A stretch of 64,000 nt of DNA from positions 6,741,501 through 6,805,500 of the forward strand of contig LR746268.1 in assembly GCA_902729315.2 (NCBI GenBank). Reading direction: 5' to 3'. The notes under the pieces were generated by a model. The model searched no databases. It was not told where the DNA came from and saw only the letters and a program-made list of their open reading frames with translations. This document shows, piece after piece, positions 11,163 through 22,559 of this stretch. Position numbers and translations under genes: made by a program. Every line of letters begins with the position of its first letter. Position 1 is the stretch's first letter. This stretch comes from Spirodela intermedia. Lineage: Eukaryota; Streptophyta; Magnoliopsida; Alismatales; Araceae.

Positions 11163-14100
11163 TCACGCCGTGGCATTGAAAAGCGAGGCCTTGAGCACCT
11201 CGTACACGGCGGAGAAGTCCTCCTCGCCCAGCCCCAAGCTCCTGGCCTTTTTGAAGGACTGCATTCAGAGAGGAATTCCCCACAGGGAGATGAGTGAATG
11301 GCCCCCAGAGGATGGACAATGGGAACTATGGATTCACCTCATTGGCCGCCGCCGCAACGGGCATCGACACCGCTTGCTCGTCTCCAAGGGCGAGCGCCAG
11401 CCTCATGTCCTTCTGCTGATGCTTCAGAGGGAAGTTGGGGGCGTGGCTGCTGTTGATCATGGCGGGCCCTTTCAGCCTGAACATTGGATTGGCGATGGCG
11501 CCCAGGTCCTGCCAGGGAGAATTTCAAACAGCATGAAGAAGAAGGAGAAGAAGAAGAAGAAGCCACTCCGTCAGGGTGCATTAGAGGCGACGATCTTATC
11601 CGGCCCTTCGTACCAGCACGTCCAGGAGGGTTTGCTGGCTCAGCCCGCTCCTCTCGGCCAAGACGAGCCCCTCGGCAAAGCCGTTCATCATGCTGGGAAG
11701 ATTGGACGGAGAACTCCAGCATTAGATGGACGGTGAAAGCGCAGGACTTTGAGCAGATGAACACAAAAAAACGAATCACTCAAGGATCCGATGAGAAAAA
11801 GTAAGATTACTTGAAAAAAGTATTGCAAATGAATCCATGTCGAGGCAATTTTAATAAAGTCGCCTCGAGGGCTTTCGAGGAGACCGGTCGAGTCCTCGAA
11901 TTCCATATGAACTGTGGTGTGGAAAGGCTATGCTTTGCCCTGCTGTACCTACGCTAATAGGATGATGGCTCCCTCTTGGAGATGTGGACAGAGAAAAGAA
12001 AAGTACGCCGACATGATTCCCAGCCTCAGCCGTTGGGCGTCGGTGGGAGGACATCAGCTACACTTCGTCATGCACCTCCTGTTTACTACCCAGATAATTA
12101 TTCTTGGTGGTGCCAAAAACGTCCTGTCCTCAGACATTTATTTCCGTGTCCTAATAAGTAGTGCGCATGTGCATAAATTTGAATGCATTCATCCGATAAT
12201 TGGATGCATCTGTACAATGTATTTATATGCATTTCACCTACAATAATAAGGGGTCTGAGGCATTACTCGATTTCAGAAAAACGATTGCCATTCCAGTCAG
12301 TTTATAATATTATCTTTGACTTTTTTTTTCTTTTTTTTTGTTGCGGAGAGTGGTTTTTTTCCTGTATTTTAAAATATTCTTGTAAAAAATATAGAATATT
12401 CTGCGGGAAAAGGAAACGCCAAACCTGCCCATTATCATGTTGACAACAAGCTTCAGTTTTGCTCCATTGCCAACCGAACCCAAAAAGAAGGATTTCTTTC
12501 CCAGCACGTCAAAAATCTGTATTACCTCCTCGTATAGTGTCTGCAGTTTCAGCAGAAGAAGGTTACTGAGCTATTTTGCATCTATCAGGGGATTGGGGAA
12601 ATAAGACCAAGGAAACCCTTTCTGCTTTTTCTCTATCAGAGTCGAGTTTTCTTTAATATTTAAAAGGCGTGCTTAGAGGGAGGGAGGGAGGGAGGGAGGG
12701 AGGGATCTCTAATCAGGGCTGAAGCTTAACCGATAGTTTACTGTAATGTGAAAATAACAAAGATAATATCAACTTTTTCAAAAACGCGAGAGATGCATCG
12801 ATATAGGAAAACTAAAGAATCTGGTGAAGTTCGGCTGCATACACCACATGAAACAAGGGTACAATCCTCGCCGGTGGTCTTAACCTTTAGAAGAATGTAG
12901 ACAAATAGGGACGAAGGCAAATGTTTTCAACGGGTCGGATAAAAAATGAGAGCAGAATGGATGCTCTTAGAAGTCCTATGAAGTCTAAGCCACCATTAAA
13001 AGGATAGGAAGCGTAATGACATTTACCCGAGGATTTGGGACCGTGCATGGAAAGTCGGAGTTTTTTTTATTTTTAGAAATAATAAAATCACATTGTTTTT
13101 TTTATCATACGGAAATAACAATTCAGATTAGAAGTACATAGCGATTCATGTACCTTTTCCCCAGCTGCCAGAATGACAAGCTGGCCATCTTCAGCAGGCT
13201 TCTTGCTACCGGAAACTGGAGCTTCGAGAAAATGTCCACCCTTTTCCGTGATTGCCTGTTCCAGTAAAAAGTATCCTAGACTTGAGAATCCGATCCAAGT
13301 TGTGAGGGAATGAAAAAATTGTCGAGATAAATGATAAAAACTCATTTGCATCATCTTCTGCGCAACTGTTTCCCAATGAATCAGAATTCCATGAGTTCAA
13401 CCAAGGACGTGATCAGTTATCAATTCAAAACTAAAATCTGGCCCTGGTTCTCAGAGGGAACAGTACTTAAAATGTGCGTACCAAACCTAGTAAATTAAGA
13501 TTCGAATGCTCCTAGATGGCTTTAACTTTTTTAGGAGTTTATAAGCTTGAAAGGTCGCATAAATGGATTGAGAGAACAAATCAATATGTAGAGAAATAGA
13601 TACCGAGTCCAGCGGTATTACCATGTAAATAATAAGCACCTCTACCGCAAGGCATTTTGAACCTGATCAGTGATACTAAATGGGAAAACGAAAACCCCAA
13701 ATCTCTTAACAATGCAGAACAGTAATGGGGAAACTTAATACATTTTTCACAAAATAATTTTCTTTTGCAGCAAGATAGTTGTTCATATATTGATGATGGA
13801 AGGCATAATCTGTCAAGCAAAACTTAGTGTGCCAGTAACTAGCCATTGAAGTTCCTACAAGGCAGTATGCATGGTTATCTGTATAAGTACGTGACCATAT
13901 CAAAATCAATTTCATTCCTAAAAAATTTGAAAATTTCTCATGGTGTGATGAATTCCAAATGGAAAGTAATAATAAATGTGACGCATGGACAAGACATAAG
14001 ATGTAATAGGAAACACCAGACCTGACTAATTTTTGACGAAGTCTCTGCATCCACTGTCGACATGTCGATATACCCTTTTCCTTCAGTTATTTGCTCAAGA

Positions 14101-15115
14101 ACACCGTGCTCATCAAAGACGACCTGAACAACATCCACTGACTTAGAGATGGATATATATTGTATTGAAATAAACCAACGCTGGGTATCGAGCTACTGAC
14201 CGAGAGAGCAGCACTAGGATCAGACAGCATTGCTACTGTATATTTGCACTTCTGGATTACTGCCGCAGGAGTTTCTCCAACAGTGGCACCGTGTTCAACA
14301 AGCTCTTCACACTGCAGTATGATAATCGATGTCCTGAGAATTTTAATTTGCTACGGAATAATAGAAGATGACAGCAAAAGAAGAACACTATAGCTATCGG
14401 GACTTGAATGGAGACGGTTTCGTGAATTCTATGCTCGAACTGTTAGATGATAAGGTGCTTAGAAGCAAAGATCTTGGTGCTCGTACGATGTGGCAGGAAG
14501 CAGGAGATAGATAGCAAGAGATTTCTCGAAGGTTGAAATCATCACTGGTCGAGCACAAAGAACGAAATAGAAAACTCAGATGTAACCATATAGAGGCTTC
14601 GGATAGTTCGTGAACTTCTTCTCCTGACAGAAAGCACGTCAGTGGATATTGAATCTGCCGCCCGTGCTCACCATGGAAGGACCACACATCATCAATGAAC
14701 AAAACCAGTCAGTTGGCCGACCGCCACTGGAATCCCAGAAAAAGCCATTGTAAGCCATCAGACACTCGGTTTTCAGCTATCGCAACTTTCCTGATTCCTT
14801 TTTCTTATTCCATGGTTTTGCATTTCACTAAATCGGAGTTCCATCCAGAACATGCCAAGATGTCACAAAAGAATCCGCTCCACCAGCATGAAACCAGATC
14901 GAATGGGGGCCTGGGGTAAAAATGACGCTGAAATTCCCCAGACAGCGCGGGGATTGAATCCGCTCGCAAAAAGAGGGGGAAGATGAGAACGAGAGCCGTA
15001 CCCTGGAGAGAGTCCTGTTCCAAACCGTGACCCTGAATCCGTTGCTCAGGAGGTTGAGGGCCATTGCCTTCCCCATGATCCCCAGCCCCAGGAAGCCGAC
15101 CTCCATCGCTGCCAT
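11163..15115 (-). CDS. GLYR1: Glyoxylate/succinic semialdehyde reductase, GLYR1-like
   Basis: Eight exons read on the minus strand: 15002-15115, 14201-14311, 14022-14123, 13154-13255, 12425-12540, 11614-11692, 11338-11508 and 11163-11258, giving 296 residues, against about 289 in Arabidopsis GLYR1. The protein opens with the NADPH-binding motif GFLGLGIMGKAM (residues 7-18), has MLSDPSAAL and GYIDMSTVDAET, the substrate-binding APVSGSKKPAEDGQL (from 121) and the catalytic region GNGAKLKLVVNMIMG, in which Lys173 fits the family's catalytic lysine. It ends with PLKHQQKDMRLAL and SMPVAAAANE. The enzyme reduces glyoxylate to glycolate and succinic semialdehyde to 4-hydroxybutyrate with NADPH. No transit peptide precedes the Rossmann fold, which indicates the cytosolic GLYR1 form rather than organellar GLYR2. 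All junctions are GT-AG and in phase. No break is seen. Confidence 0.95.
12677..12705 (+). repeat. (GGGA)n tract in GLYR1 intron 5
   Basis: Seven consecutive GGGA units lie inside the 732-base intron between GLYR1 exons 5 and 6. The G-rich strand is the non-transcribed-sense (plus) strand, so the transcript carries the C-rich copy. The pattern satisfies the usual G-quadruplex rule on DNA. Confidence 0.85.
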
Positions 15116-15559
15116 TCCCCGACCTCCTCCCCTTCGGATTCCGCGGAAGAACGAGATTCGGATTTGTGTGGAGCTGTTCGCTCACTGAATCTACTGGTAT
15201 TTATATTTATCCTAAAAACTCGAAATTTCTGGCTCTGTTTCGTAAGCGAATCTGACCAACCGTGTCCACGTCGGATCAGCGTTTTCTGGCCACGACTCCA
15301 CCGGAGGGGTTGGTCCGGCCACTCAACGGGCGACACCTGTTCGCTCGCCATTGGATATACTGAGTCTTTTCTGATAAGATGCGGGTTATTAAAAATATAA
15401 TATTTCATTTTTTTTATACTATGCAGGTGTTCAATCGGGATATAATGACAGGTTTTATTTTTTTGCGACGAATTGGGTCGAAGGAACCGCTGCGCATATG
15501 CGTGGAAGATATCAGACGTTGAGGAGTTGTCAGCGTTCGACAGGGTGGGTGGACTTAGG
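15116..15559. promoter_or_regulatory. Divergent intergenic promoter region, GLYR1 / MLO-A
   Basis: This 660-base interval up to 15775 separates the GLYR1 start (minus) from the MLO-A start (plus). On the minus strand TATAAATA (plus-strand 15198-15205) lies about 85 bases before the GLYR1 ATG and is a good TATA candidate. The MLO side from about 15530 belongs to the duplicated MLO unit, with the GA tract described separately. Confidence 0.5.
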
Positions 15560-15622
15560 AGAGAGAGACAAAGAGAGAGAGAGAGAGAGACAAAGAGAGA
15601 GAGAGAGAGAGACAAAGAGAGA

Positions 15623-15669
<47 letters not shown>
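15560..15669 (+). repeat. (GA)n tract with CAAA interruptions, MLO-A promoter
   Basis: About 110 bases of GA repeat are broken by regularly spaced CAAA units, ending about 105 bases upstream of the MLO-A start codon. Equivalent, shorter GA tracts begin each unit of the array upstream of MLO-B, so the tract is part of the ancestral MLO promoter/5' UTR. Confidence 0.9.
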
Positions 15670-15672
<3 letters not shown>

Positions 15673-15775
15673 CACGAAGAATGAGTCTTGTACGCGTCTC
15701 GTGAGCTTCTTCAGTTTGATCACAGTCCGTGCTCTGGAAGACTGAGAGAGCGAGGGGTAGGAACACGGGGAGGAG

Positions 15776-16041
15776 ATGGCTGGAGGTGCCGGGGAACAAG
15801 AGGTATCGTTGGAGTTCACGCCGACGTGGGTGGTGGCGATCGTCTGCTCCGTCATCGTCTTCATCTCGCTCTTCGTCGAGCGCGTCCTCCACTATCTCGG
15901 CAAGGTATTCCCGCTTCTTGATCGCCGCTCTCATGGAGTACCCAAACACCGTGTGGCTTCAGATATTGTGCAATATGTCTGTTGTCTGCTACTCTGAGGC
16001 CCCTCCCTTTGGGTCGTAGGAGCGAAGATTTCTTCTGAATC

Positions 16042-16082
<41 letters not shown>

Positions 16083-19000
16083 CAACTGCAGTATCTAAAG
16101 AAAAAGGACCAAAAACCTCTGTTCGAAGCTCTGCAGAAGGTGAAGGAAGGTTAGTCATATCCGTCCACACTTTTTTCCCCCTAAAAATATGGTGGTCCGA
16201 TTTTCTCTTGGACGCCCAAGCCCTAATCTTCCCCTGTCCTCCTTCTGATCTGGGCTTGCAGAGTTGATGCTCCTTGGTTTTATCTCACTGATGCTGACGG
16301 TGCTCCAGAAATCGATTCAGAAGATATGCATCCCTGAGAGGTTGACCCGTCACTTGCTTCCTTGTAAGAGGGAAGACAAGGACAGCGCCTCCTCTTCTCA
16401 CTATCAGGTTAACCTCTTCTCCGGCATCCTCGGGGGTGGCAGACGGCTCCTTGCTGGGGGCGGCGGATCCGACCACTGCGCCAAGAAGGTGCCCTTTGAA
16501 AAACTTTTCACTTTTTTTTATACCCCAAGGGGAAGCTCCTGACTTTGATTCGCTGTGGGTTCCTTTCTTTTCTTCTTATTCTACAGGGAAAGGTGCCGCT
16601 GCTGTCTCTGGAAGCCCTGCACCAGTTGCATATCTTCATATTCGTTCTGGCCATTGCCCACGTCACTTTCTGTGCCATCACAATGCTTCTAGGGATGGCG
16701 AGGGTAAATGCTACCCTCACTAAATTAATTCCTTGTGTTCTTTAAAATCTTACCGGTTTGTGTTTCTTACAAGATAACATGTATGTGTATAATATTGATT
16801 ATAATAATTTAATGTGTGAATTTCTAGATACGTCAATGGAAACATTGCGAAGATTTTCTTATGAAGCGAGCAGGAAACGAAAATGCAGCAGGTTTGTACT
16901 GGAGACTCTTGTTTTCTCCTCTGCTTTGCTCCATCGTAGTTGTGGTCATACTGTATGTTGATTAAAAACAAAACCAAGGCTACTGAGTTGGTAGTAGCCT
17001 GGATCAACTCAAAATCTAAGCATGTGACAATTTTAGTTCATAGTGGAATGAGAATTTTGAAAGATGAAATTCTAAAGGATAGATGCCCCAATACAAGTTT
17101 TTTCCTTGGAAAAAAATGATATATAGATATATATATATATATATATATATACATACATATTACTATCCACTGATTGGTGTAATTCTCTTTTCAGCACCAA
17201 AAATCTCCCATGTGCGTCAGTTTGACTTCATCAAGGAGCGGTTCAAGGGTTTTGGGAAGGATTCTAGGATAATGAGTTGGGTGGTGAGTAGCACATTTCT
17301 CAGTGGAAAATATACCTGATTCTAGGCTGCCTGAGTTGTAGTAATGATGAGTATATATCTGTGGGTCTACTCATATTGCCATTAGTAAAAAATCCTTGAT
17401 CATCTGTTTACAAAATTTCAAAGCTTTGCGTTGTGAGAACCTGAGATCATGAATTTTTAGGGCAGTTCTATGTGATGGTGTCCACTTTTCGCATGCACCT
17501 GCTAAGCATCTCAATTCAGTAGAGGCTGTCATCAGTTGTGGCATAGTTTTTGGTTATTACTTGGGAAAAAAGTCAAACAGTTTGTTTCATTATGGTTGCA
17601 TGTTGTTTCAGCATTCTTTCTTTAAGCAATTCTACGGATCTATCACGAAATCAGACTACTCCACATTGCGACTGGGTTTCATTATGGTAAGCAGCAGGGG
17701 GCCTGAAGATCTGTTTTTGGTCATTGTCTGTTGTCCTCTTCTACTTCCTGTTTAAATAACTCATGATCTCTCTCCCTAGACTCATTGCAGGGGAAATCCA
17801 AAATTTAATTTCCACAATTATATGATACGTGTCCTGGAATCTGATTTCAAGAAAGTTGTCGGGATAAGGTACTTGAGTGTTCAATGGTTGACAATACTAC
17901 AAGTAATCTTCTGTTATGCATCTCATCGCGTCAAATAAAGTCAGCCTCATTTTCCCTTCTTTTAGCATTCTATTTGACACTTTCATTCGTTCTTGCAGTT
18001 GGTACCTTTGGGTTTTTGTTGTCATCTTCTTGCTGCTGAATGTCAACGGTACTTCAAAGCCTTGCCCTAATCTTTTGGTTTAGTTTATGGATGAATTCTC
18101 TCCATATCATCTGAATCTCTTCTTTTGCTTTTTCTCTTAAAGGATTTCAATCTAATATCTAAGCAAGTCATTCTGAAGACATTTGTGAACTAGATCTGTT
18201 CATGCCATCAGTGTTCTCATTTTTTCCCTACTAGAAAGGTTCATATTGACCTCATTATTCATCTATGGTTTACTGTCGGTTAGCATGAGGGTTAAAGCTG
18301 CCTATAATTAAGTTTATAAGACTATAGCTAATTACAAGTCAAATCGTCTTAATGGTGAAAATAAATAAATATTATCTTTACTTTTTATCCATTTTTTTTA
18401 TAGATGCTCATGAATTCTTTTTCTTCTCTCTGTGAAGGTTGGCATATGTACTTTTGGCTGGCATTTGTCCCCTTGATTGTAAGTTTTATGTTGTCCTCCC
18501 TGCTACCCAACTAGTTTTTTTGAAAAAAAAAGTCTAGAAGAGGATCAGATAATCGAGATAAATGCCAAATTGAATGCGATTATCGGCAGATTATATGATC
18601 TTTTACAGTGAATATCTTCGGATCATACCAAATATTTCGATGTTTGCAGATGCTGCTTGCTGTTGGCACCAAGCTGGAGCACGTGATCACTCAATTGGCG
18701 CACGAGGTTGCTGAGAAACACTGTGCCATCGAGGGTGACCTCATAGTGAAGCCGTCAGATGATCACTTCTGGTTCCACAGGCCTCGAGTCGTCCTCTACT
18801 TGGTTCACTTCATCCTCTTCCAGAATGCCTTTGAGATTGCCTTCTTCTTCTGGATATTGGTGAGTGCTTTGACATAGTGCTCATGTGCTGGCCAGAGGCC
18901 CGCAGCCCCCCTGCCATTTGGCTCTTGTTTTAAAATCTACTTCAGATTTCCGTACCTGGTTGAGAAGAAGCTATCCCCCTTGGTGTCATATCCCTTTGTT

Positions 19001-19631
19001 GAGTCGACTATTTCCGGGCATCTAGAACCAGGAAAGGATTCTGACGTGCTCTTGTTTGTTACACAGACAACTTACGGTTTTGATTCCTGCATAATGGGCC
19101 ATGTTGGGTACATCGTTCCCAGGCTTGTGATTGGGTGAGCATCATTTGCTAAGTCTGTTTTTTAAAGTATAATCTAGGAATCAAGCTGTTCGTCTTCAAG
19201 CCACTTATGTCATCAATTTTGCTTGGTTTAGAGTGATTATTCAGGTTCTCTGCAGCTACAGCACCCTACCACTCTATGCCCTCGTCACCCAGGTACCTCC
19301 CAGATCCAAAGATCTTTTATATCCTTCATCTATAGGCCATGAAATAGGTTGATCATACCGGCTACTGCTGTGGCTGCTTGCTCTCCCGTTTTCACAGATG
19401 GGCAGCACATTCAAGAAGGAGATCTTCGATGAACATGTGCAAGTGGGTCTTATTGGCTGGGCTGAGAAGGTTAAGAAGCGGAAGGGAACAGGCTCACCAC
19501 TAAATGTGGGGTTAAAAGGGGGAGGGCCGGCAAAGGGAGTCGGTGTCCAGCTGCAGAACTTGGGCGGGAGCCAGCCTTCCCAGATGGAAGAAGGAAATGC
19601 TGGGCCTGGCGAGGTGCGGAGGGCAGAGTAG
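15776..19631 (+). CDS. MLO1-like: MLO-like protein, clade II (MLO1 type), copy A
   Basis: Fourteen exons: 15776-15904, 16092-16149, 16262-16488, 16587-16703, 16828-16891, 17195-17283, 17612-17686, 17780-17868, 17999-18048, 18438-18478, 18650-18859, 19067-19134, 19232-19292 and 19398-19631. They join in phase to 503 residues. MLO proteins are seven-helix plasma-membrane proteins with a cytosolic calmodulin-binding tail. Here the first helix follows SLEFTPTWVVAIV; FEALQKVKEELMLLGFISL, GKVPLLSLEALHQLHIFIFV, FIKERFKGFGKDS, GISWYLWVFVVIFLLLNVNG, LLLAVGTKLEHVITQLAHEV and LCSYSTLPLYALVTQMG are family signatures, and the tail has the calmodulin-binding stretch VGLIGWAEKVKKRKG. The nearest relative I can recall is Arabidopsis MLO1, so this is clade II, not the powdery-mildew susceptibility clades IV/V. 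The extracellular loop after LLPCKRE is shorter than in MLO1. The copy keeps the conserved LRLGFIMTHC and TYGFDSCIMG, and looks functional. Confidence 0.95.
16044..16081 (+). repeat. (CT)n tract in MLO-A intron 1
   Basis: About 18 CT units lie just before the exon 2 acceptor and form its polypyrimidine tract. MLO-B has the same repeat at the same place (36004-36031). Confidence 0.9.
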
Positions 19632-20235
19632 CCTCATCATGCTCGTGACTCTGCTATTTTCTCGAAGATAGGCCCTGTCTGATGTGTGCTTGTTTTGTGT
19701 GGAAAGTGCAAGAGATGTGCGATATATGGCGCTGTATTTAAGCACTCTTTTTTCTTGTCATAGAAGGTGCTGATATGCGCCTTGAAAGCATGAACAAAGT
19801 ATGTTGGTGTCCAGAGGGTGAGTGACAGAGCACTGAATGAGCCCTTTGCATCGTATTCTCTATGAAGAAGACTGCTGAAGTCACTGAAGTTAGACGCCCG
19901 CGTGGACCAGGCTTGGGTGTGGAAAATGGGGTCCTGTGAAGCCCCGGCCTGGTGCTCTGATCTTTTTTCTATTTATGTGATTAATTTCTCGTTCCCCGTC
20001 TTGATCCCACCTTCTGATTCTAAACAGGGAGTAAGGAGGCAACTTTTTGGGTTTCCTGACCGCACTGAAAGTCCTCACTTTCTTGTTAAAAAGGATAGCC
20101 ATGTTCGAAAAAATCGATGTCCTAACCTTCTGACCCTACGTGGGAAAGAATATATGCATGTGTATGATTCCAAGCTCTTTCCAATGCGCCAAGTGAAGAT
20201 AGCCAGAAGAAGCTCTAAAGAACACAAAAAAGAGG
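19632..20235. other. 3' flank of MLO-A
   Basis: Non-coding sequence that aligns throughout with 39490-40138 downstream of MLO-B. It probably holds the MLO-A 3' UTR. The open frames here are disrupted differently in the two copies, so none is supported as a gene. Confidence 0.6.
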
Positions 20236-20406
20236 TATAGCTTGATGCCTGCACACTGTCCTTGAGCTGCTCTGGGCACTTCTGCTACCCTTTTCCTTGT
20301 ATGAGATTCTAGAGGAGAGGGTTTTCCATCCACCCTGAGCTGCCGCTTCTACCCAGGGCCTCTGCTTGACCAAGTGTCCGTGGAGTACAGCATCACCATC
20401 ACCACC
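20236..20406 (-). pseudogene. Decayed fragment of the RIO2 last exon
   Basis: On the minus strand, a CAG acceptor at 20407-20409 is followed by a reading that parallels the RIO2 last exon (40139-40357): AVLHGHLVKQRP, AAAQGGWKTLSSR, SYKEKGSRSAQSSS. Compared with the real exon it lacks most of the aspartate run and the segment holding the stop codon, and carries Arg-to-Trp, Asn-to-Ile and similar changes. No other RIO2 exon lies nearby. It is a by-product of the MLO duplication, not an expressed gene. Confidence 0.85.
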
Positions 20407-20954
20407 CTGAAATAAACTAGCGCAGGTTACCAGAGTGTGATGAAAAGACGATGAAGGCAGTAACCGGTGAAGTTGATGAATTCAATCTTGATGGCATTTG
20501 ACTTTTTAGATAATGATACTCTAGAAGAGCTGATTATGAATAGATAGGAGTGTCAACTGCAGGCCCAGGTCTTGCCCTGCCACTCGAGACCCAGAAAAAA
20601 ATGCCTGAAAAATAAGCTTCAGTGAAGCCTGGGATCAGAGAGAGAAAGAGAGAGAGAGAGATAAATCTCTTATAGCGGTTGGGCTGAGGCAGGTTTGTGT
20701 AACAATGCTGTTACCTAGATGAAAAGATAAAGGAAATGCAGTGACTTTCCCCCCTTGGTAGATGGAGGTCATTGTGGATAATAAGAGGAAAAGAGGGAGA
20801 GATAGAAGAACTAAAACCCTAGTTTGGGGTTTCAAGGCACCCCAGCCTCTATCTATGCTCCCTACATAATAGTTGTCCTTCCCTCTGTCCCCTCTTCCCC
20901 TTCCGTTTTACAAGACTGGTCTTAATAGGTCCACTCTTTTGGGCCTAATTGTTT

Positions 20955-21150
20955 ATAGGTCGGGCCAAGGGCCTGACACTTCCCCCTATTGCTTCAAACA
21001 CCTTGTCTCCAAGATATATGTTAGGCAAAAAGTCCTAAATGTCTTGGGCAAGCTCCCATATAGCCTCAAACAATCATAGGTCCTTCTAACATTCAAGCAC
21101 CTCCAGTCCATGTGTAGAATGACGTACATCTAGGATTTCCTCTTGTTGAA
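20955..21150 (-). mobile_element. Ty3/gypsy chromodomain-type pol C-terminus, relic
   Basis: Read on the minus strand this stretch contains ILDVRHSTHGLEVLECWKDL, then FEAIWELAQDI and DKVFEAIGGSVRP, the order seen at the end of plant chromovirus polyproteins (chromodomain-like region after integrase). Two in-frame stops break it. The sequence at lower coordinates (about 20700-20950) may be the 3' UTR/LTR of the same element. The rest of the polyprotein is not recognisable. The right edge of the MLO-A duplicate abuts this element. Confidence 0.7.
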
Positions 21151-21389
21151 AGTCCCATGTAAGGTCCTTGCTTAGTGTTAGAGGAAGAGACTAGTTTATT
21201 TGTTCTACTCCAAGTGCTCACTGCAACTAAGAAACTTGGAAAATATTATGAATTTTGGCTGTTAGAGGAAGTTGTAGAAGGTATGCAATATGCTAATGTG
21301 TTCCAAGACCTTGTCAAGAGCAAAGAAGCATGGAGACAACTTCTCATTGTGACACTTGACTTCTACTATGATAGACACAGATTTTTATA

Positions 21390-22425
21390 TTAGTTCACTC
21401 TTCCTTGAGCTACATTTAATACCAAAAGATCTTCATATTTGATTTCTACTATTTCTCTTTAGAAATACAATTGACTTTATGAGTTCATCCCTCTCAAATA
21501 GTATTATTCAATCTTCAAAGATATCTCACCCATCACATGTAAATCTTGACTCATAGCACCATATAGATTCTTCTCTTCAGATAATAATATCAAATACTAG
21601 TAGATTCTAGCTCTAGTATATTGTGCCTTAACTTTATCCTCTCTCTACTCACCACTTATGTTACTTTAGGGCCTGATGGAGAGAGACAACATTTGATGTA
21701 GTTAAATAATTTATACATTACTATAGATGATTAAGATAAAGCTTTGAATCTTTTTTTGAGCTGTGTGGCTGCTTTATTATAAAGGATTGAGTGGATCTTC
21801 TTCTTGAACTTGTGTGAAAGGTGTGGATGATTTTTTTTAATTTAACATTAACTTTAATCTATATTCAACTTGTACTTCTAATATTTTATTATATCTTGTT
21901 GGGTTCAATGTGACTAGTGAAGTACCAAGAAGGAGAGGGGAGGATGTGGATTAGTTTTCTATGTGGTGACACACATTCTAACTCAATTTATGAAATATGT
22001 ATGCAACTTAACTTGCAATTCTTATTTAAGTCATGCAGACATTATAGTTTTTGGCTCTCTCACTCTTAGTGATGGTAGACACAAAGAGTTCACTTTTCCT
22101 TAAAATATATTTAATATTGACGGATCTCTTTTCTAGGTCTCTATTATTTTTTAATAAAAATACAGCTAATTTCATAGACTTAACTCTTCCAATGTAATTG
22201 TTTGATCTTCATAAATATCTTACCTCTCATTGTCAAGTCTTGACTCATAACACCAGATGTTTAAGATAAGATATAATTCTTCTCAAAGAACAACACCTTT
22301 TATGGGCAGAATCTAACTCTCAACATCTTGTGCCTTAGTTTTACTTTTTCTCCACTCACCACTTAAGTAACCTTTAGACCTGATGGAGAAAGACAGCACT
22401 CAATATAGTTGATTGACTTGTATGT
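21390..22425 (+). repeat. Pair of diverged direct repeats, about 340 bp each
   Basis: The stretch 21390-21730 is repeated at 22085-22425. Both contain the ordered phrases TCTTGACTCATA, CTCACCACTTA and CCTGATGGAGA, with scattered substitutions and indels between. No coding sequence is seen in either. They are probably parts of an old retroelement LTR or tandem unit. Confidence 0.65.
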
Positions 22426-22559
22426 TGCCACATATGATCGAGTATGATGAATTGTTGATTCATTCTTTAAAACTCCTGGTCGTCTATTGTAGATGATCAA
22501 ATGTGATTTCTTATCTTACTTATGTGAGTAATGTTGACTAAGATTTCTTTATTCAATAT

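Larger units (their letters stand above)
15530..20697 (+). repeat. Duplicated segment, copy A (MLO-A plus RIO2 exon stump)
   Basis: This segment matches 35530-40663 in order and orientation: promoter GA tract, all 14 MLO exons and introns, 3' flank, then the last exon of RIO2 and about 250 bases beyond. The homology fades at about 20697, just before sequence of a gypsy element. Exons are mostly well conserved; introns have many small indels. The right end lies inside RIO2, so this copy captured only the tail of that gene. Boundaries are by eye and good to some tens of bases. Confidence 0.9.

Noticed and set aside
15046-15864. 272-codon open frame on minus
   Set aside because: It runs antisense through the MLO-A GA tract (poly Leu-Ser) and out of frame through GLYR1 exon 1.
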